From Staphylococcus devriesei (GTDB lineage: Bacteria; Bacillota; Bacilli; Staphylococcales; Staphylococcaceae), in NCBI RefSeq assembly GCF_002902625.1, contig NZ_PPRG01000027.1, forward strand, positions 1 to 45,996: a stretch of DNA of 45,996 nt, read 5' to 3'. Position 1 is the stretch's first letter. Every line of letters starts with the position of its first letter. The notes under the pieces were generated by a model. That model was not told the origin of the DNA. It made no database searches and saw nothing but the letters and a program-made list of their open reading frames with translations. Both the position numbers and the translations under genes were made by a program. Below, piece after piece: positions 43,008 to 45,996 of this stretch.

Positions 43008-43664
43008 TTATTCAAATCGTGATAGTGCGTCTTGAACCGTATATTCACCAGCTACAACTTGGAATTCTTGGTTCTGATATTTATCTTTTGTAGTGACAAT
43101 TTGTTTTAAAACACTAGCAACATCTTCTCTAGGAATTGCTCCTCTACCTTCGAAATAAAGGTCCGCTTCAATTTTTCCTGTACCTTCTTCATCTTGTAGC
43201 ATACCTGGGTGCACAATAGTATATGTTAGATTTGATTCTCTTAAATGATTATCGGCATAATGTTTTGCAATAGTGTAAGGTTTTAAATCACCACTTGCAT
43301 CAAATGCTTCACGTCTTGAATCATAAGTTGATACCATGACAAAGTGATTTACATTAGCTTTTTTACTTGCTTCAATTGCTTTTACTGCTCCATCTAAATC
43401 AACAATAATTGTTTTGTCAGCACCAGTACTACCGCCAGAACCTACTGAAAAGATAACTTTATCGAAATCATTGAATTTTTTAGCTAAGTCTTCAATTCCA
43501 TCAGTTTCAACGTCAATTAATGTCGCTTTGATATCTTGGCTTTTTAACTGTTCTACTTGCTCTTCTTTACGCACGCCTGCAGTAAAATTAACGTTGTCGG
43601 CTTTTAATTGATTAACTAATTTAGAACCTACGCCGCCATTAGCACCTATTACTAATATACTCAT
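43008..43664 (-). CDS. NAD(P)-binding atypical SDR (NmrA/YwnB-like)
   Basis: This 218-residue Rossmann protein begins with the dinucleotide-binding GANGGVGSKLV (8-18). It has the SDR_a5-type layout, a KVIFSVGSGGSTG strand (about 69-81) and a VMVSTYDS (near 109) followed by KPYTIAKHYADNHLR, in which the Tyr-x-x-x-Lys pattern YTIAK may serve as the catalytic pair. A TIVHPGMLQDEEGTGKIE stretch follows, as in NAD(P)H-binding proteins of the YhfK/YwnB group. The substrate is unknown. It is divergent from czrA by 146 bases. A GGAGG precedes the ATG. It may be a quinone or NAD(P)H-sensing reductase; this is inference. Confidence 0.83.
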   Translation of the reverse strand: MSILVIGANGGVGSKLVNQLKADNVNFTAGVRKEEQVEQLKSQDIKATLIDVETDGIEDLAKKFNDFDKVIFSVGSGGSTGADKTIIVDLDGAVKAIEASKKANVNHFVMVSTYDSRREAFDASGDLKPYTIAKHYADNHLRESNLTYTIVHPGMLQDEEGTGKIEADLYFEGRGAIPREDVASVLKQIVTTKDKYQNQEFQVVAGEYTVQDALSRFE

Positions 43665-43739
43665 AATATAATGACCTCCTCATTTTTATCCTAATGATTA
43701 AATACCACATTTAAATTCTCTTAAACTCTACTAATCTCT

Positions 43740-43768
43740 TTGACATACTGAGAAAGTTATTATATATT
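43740..43768 (+). promoter_or_regulatory. czrA-czrB promoter
   Basis: A perfect TTGACA (43740-43745), a 17-base spacer and TATATT (43763-43768). Confidence 0.85.
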
Positions 43769-43773
43769 AATAC

Positions 43774-43789
43774 ATGAAAATATATTCAT
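43774..43789 (+). promoter_or_regulatory. CzrA operator
   Basis: The inverted repeat ATGAAAATATATTCAT is an imperfect palindrome of the ArsR/SmtB type (TGAA and TTCA arms). It covers the expected start site just after the -10, where a repressor would block initiation. CzrA is known to bind such a site and leave it when loaded with zinc or cobalt. Confidence 0.8.
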
Positions 43790-43810
43790 ATATTAATGAA
43801 AGGGCTAACT

Positions 43811-44131
43811 ATGACACATCATTTTCCAGAACAAATAGAAGATCAAACATTAATACATGTAACTGAAATTTTTAAAGCATTAAGTGATTATAATAGATTA
43901 AGAATTGTGGAATTTTTACAATATGGCGAAGCAAGTGTGGGTCATATTACTCATTCTCTAAATTTAACTCAGTCGAATGTATCTCATCAACTTAAGATAT
44001 TAAAGCAAGCACAAATTGTAAAGTCATCAAGACAGGGCCAATCTATGATTTATTCTATTGATGATACATACATTTCTAATTTATTTAAACAAGCTATTTC
44101 TCATTCTACACATCTAAGAGGTGAACATTAA
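43811..44131 (+). CDS. czrA: Zinc/cobalt-responsive ArsR-family repressor CzrA
   Basis: CzrA represses its own operon and releases DNA when Zn(II) or Co(II) is bound. The 106-residue winged-helix protein has VTEIFKALSDYNRLRIVEFL near the N-terminus, the recognition helix region LTQSNVSHQLKILKQAQIV and the wing. The alpha-5 metal site is visible in the C-terminal helix, where Asp and His ligands are expected (DDTYISNLFKQAISHSTHLRGEH). I start at the ATG at 43811, which follows AAAGGG; an in-frame ATG five codons earlier overlaps that site. It is followed by czrB after one base. Confidence 0.95.
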   Translation: MTHHFPEQIEDQTLIHVTEIFKALSDYNRLRIVEFLQYGEASVGHITHSLNLTQSNVSHQLKILKQAQIVKSSRQGQSMIYSIDDTYISNLFKQAISHSTHLRGEH

Positions 44132-44132
44132 T

Positions 44133-45089
44133 ATGACTAATCATTCCCATTCACATGCACATCATCACGTGCATATAAATAACAAAAAAACATTAGCAAT
44201 TTCTTTTACTATTATCGGTTTATTTATGATTGTTGAAATAATTGGGGGCTTCATTGCTAACAGCTTAGCATTATTATCTGATGGTCTTCATATGTTTAGC
44301 GATACCATTTCACTTGGTGTCGCGTTAATTGCTTTTATGTATGCTGAAAGAAATGCGACGACAACTAAAACATTTGGGTATAAACGTTTTGAGATACTTG
44401 CCGCCCTCTTTAATGGTGTCACATTATTTGTTATCAGTATCATTATTATTATTGAAGCGATTAAACGATTCTTTGTTCCTTCTGAAGTACAATCTACTGA
44501 AATGTTTATTATTAGCGTTATCGGATTAGTGGTTAATATTATTGTTGCATTTATAATGTTTAGAGGGGGAGACACCTCTCATAATTTAAATATGCGTGGT
44601 GCTTTTATTCACGTACTTGGTGATTTATTAGGTTCTATGGGCGCAATTATTGCAGCTTTATTAATTTGGGGTTTCAATTTTACAATAGCCGATCCAATTG
44701 CTAGCATACTTGTATCTCTTTTAATTTTGAAAAGTGCTTACGGCATTACAATGTCATCTTTAAATATTTTAATGGAAGGTACACCAGCAGACATCGATTT
44801 AGACAGAATTATAAATGCGATTATGAATTATAAAGAAATTCAAAATGTACATGATTATCATGTTTGGACTATTTCTAATGACATGAATGCTCTAAGTTGT
44901 CATGCGGTCGTTAGTCCGGGACTCACTGTTGATAAATGCGAACAAATTTTAGAATCTATTGAACATGATTTGCTCCATTTAAATATTCAACATATGACAA
45001 TCCAACTTGAAACACCTAAACATAATCATGATGAATCTATTTTATGTTCAGGCGTTCATCACCATCATGACGATCATCATCATCACTAA
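44133..45089 (+). CDS. czrB: Zinc/cobalt efflux transporter CzrB (cation diffusion facilitator)
   Basis: CzrB exports Zn(II) and Co(II) in exchange for protons. The 318-residue CDF protein has six transmembrane helices (about 22-215) and a C-terminal cytosolic domain (about 220-300). The metal site is visible in helix 2 (LLSDGLHMFSD) and helix 5 (HVLGDLLGS). Histidine-rich ends flank it: HSHSHAHHHVH near the start and HHHHDDHHHH at the C-terminus, likely metal-capturing tails. I start at the ATG at 44133, one base after the czrA stop, with GAGGTG nine bases before it. It is regulated by CzrA from the promoter at 43740. Confidence 0.96.
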   Translation: MTNHSHSHAHHHVHINNKKTLAISFTIIGLFMIVEIIGGFIANSLALLSDGLHMFSDTISLGVALIAFMYAERNATTTKTFGYKRFEILAALFNGVTLFVISIIIIIEAIKRFFVPSEVQSTEMFIISVIGLVVNIIVAFIMFRGGDTSHNLNMRGAFIHVLGDLLGSMGAIIAALLIWGFNFTIADPIASILVSLLILKSAYGITMSSLNILMEGTPADIDLDRIINAIMNYKEIQNVHDYHVWTISNDMNALSCHAVVSPGLTVDKCEQILESIEHDLLHLNIQHMTIQLETPKHNHDESILCSGVHHHHDDHHHH

Positions 45090-45103
45090 AGTGATAACAA
45101 TAA

Positions 45104-45135
45104 AGCCGATTGGAGTATCTACGCTCCAATCGGCT
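45104..45135. terminator. Bidirectional terminator, czrB / phosphoesterase gene
   Basis: A perfect 12-bp inverted repeat AGCCGATTGGAG/CTCCAATCGGCT (45104-45115 with 45124-45135) lies between convergent genes. Confidence 0.8.
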
Positions 45136-45144
45136 ACACTTATA

Positions 45145-45876
45145 TTATAAGAAATTATCAAAGATAAATTGTTTTGCTGGTACTTGCTTTTCTTCAAATC
45201 CTTGAAGGTATTCCTCATTGTCATACGGGAGTTTTACCCTTTCTACTGAGCAACCATTTTCAGTGATGGTAACTATGCCATATATTGCATTAGCACCATT
45301 GTTAAGTCCTACAGCACCTGGATTAAAATAAATTGTTTCATTGTCATCGTATAAATGGAGTTGATGATTATGTCCAAAAGCAATTAAATCTGCCTCTTTA
45401 TCTTTAAATAATTCAATAATCGCTTCCTTACTATTGCTAGCAATTGAACTGAACGGTTGATTTTCAATTCCACTATCTAATTTATCATTTTCAATTTCAT
45501 AATGAATAAATAATATTTTTTTACCACAGATTGTTTTTTCAATATACCTTGGAAGAAGATTAATTTGGTCATAATAGTCTTCATCCATATGACTTTCAAT
45601 CCATTGATGATGCTCGTAGAATTTATCTTTTAAATCTTGAGGGTAAGGAGTGTCATTAACGATTGACATGACTGCTTCATCATGATTTCCAGCAATAATT
45701 TCCATATCATCACGATCAAAAATTAAATCTAACACTTTGTTTGTCTCATGACCAATTCCGATATTGTCCCCTAAGTTATAAATTTTATCGATATCTTCTC
45801 TATTATCAATATCTTCTAAAACGGTTTGTAACGCATCAAAATTACCATGTACATCTGTTATAATCGCAAATTTCAT
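45145..45876 (-). CDS. Metallophosphoesterase family protein
   Basis: This 243-residue cytosolic protein of the calcineurin-like phosphoesterase superfamily has all five metal-binding motifs in order: DVHGN (near 8-12), GDNIGIG (about 36-42), GNHDEAVM (about 63-70), an IHYE in the position of GH, and FGHNHQL (about 166-172). It resembles the YfcE/protein-phosphatase-like group found in staphylococci near the czr locus; the substrate is unknown. I start at the ATG at 45876 with AAGGAGG upstream, six codons inside another possible start. Confidence 0.88.
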   Translation of the reverse strand: MKFAIITDVHGNFDALQTVLEDIDNREDIDKIYNLGDNIGIGHETNKVLDLIFDRDDMEIIAGNHDEAVMSIVNDTPYPQDLKDKFYEHHQWIESHMDEDYYDQINLLPRYIEKTICGKKILFIHYEIENDKLDSGIENQPFSSIASNSKEAIIELFKDKEADLIAFGHNHQLHLYDDNETIYFNPGAVGLNNGANAIYGIVTITENGCSVERVKLPYDNEEYLQGFEEKQVPAKQFIFDNFL

Positions 45877-45996
45877 GATGATGCCTCCTTTCAAATTTTA
45901 GTCATTAGCATATTTTAACACTTAATTCATCAATATGTTAGATATTGTTTTAAAAAAATCATAAATTTTGATATTGTATTTATATTACAGAAAAGG

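Noticed and set aside
44133..45089. Histidine-rich repeats of czrB as a DNA repeat or artefact
   Set aside because: They are codon runs for histidine in the known metal-binding tails of CDF transporters.

Overview
The window looks like conserved chromosome of a low-GC Gram-positive bacterium, almost certainly a Staphylococcus. The evidence is an AT-rich composition, strong AGGAGG-type ribosome binding sites, and proteins recognisable as close relatives of S. aureus AtpA-I, MurA/MurZ, QsrR, CoaW, RpoE, LuxS, CzrA/CzrB and PtpB in the gene order I know for that genus. It does not look like S. aureus itself; a coagulase-negative species is likely, but I cannot name it. I see no rRNA, tRNA, CRISPR array, insertion sequence, prophage or integration scar.

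Layout. (1) 1-2800: a YwpF-like gene on +, then fabZ, murA and a DUF1146 membrane gene on the minus strand. (2) 3170-9960: the complete F1Fo ATP synthase operon, transcribed atpI-B-E-F-H-A-G-D-C on minus from a good promoter at 10020-10048. (3) 10100-17870: a minus-strand housekeeping run tdk-prfA-prmC-sua5-ptpB-UPF0340-glyA-upp-mnaA. It links nucleotide salvage, translation termination, tRNA t6A synthesis, arginine dephosphorylation, one-carbon metabolism and teichoic acid precursor supply. (4) 18100-19800: rpmE2 and rho. (5) 20060-27840: aldehyde dehydrogenase, a QsrR/YodB-type redox regulator, murZ, fbaA, a DUF2529 gene, pyrG with its CTP-sensing attenuator, and rpoE. (6) 27950-33860: a double-GNAT protein, coaW, a DUF2750-like protein, an overlapping M20 amidohydrolase/ATP-grasp pair, and luxS. 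(7) 34000-38980: a deoxynucleoside catabolic cluster (deoC-pdp-deoB-DoxX on minus, deoD divergent) and a PerR-controlled dps/mrgA. (8) 39200-45900: a DCC thiol oxidoreductase, an EVE-EVE-degenerate AAA+ protein, a small membrane protein, manA, an NAD(P)-binding reductase, the zinc-responsive czrA-czrB operon and a metallophosphoesterase.

Most of the window is ordinary core genome. Three things stand out. The EVE-EVE fusion to an AAA+/McrB-like core (39738-41111) has lost both nucleotide-binding motifs. The M20D amidohydrolase/ATP-grasp pair (30717-33094) resembles a ligase with a repair hydrolase, as carnosine synthase and PM20D2 do in animals. Several regulatory sites can be read directly: a perfect PerR box filling the dps promoter spacer with a second box upstream, the pyrG GGGC start plus attenuator, the czr operator, and a dyad over the rpmE2 promoter.

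Many genes have an upstream in-frame GTG or TTG that would add a few residues. I moved the start to the codon with the best-spaced Shine-Dalgarno sequence and family-typical N-terminus, and said so in each entry.
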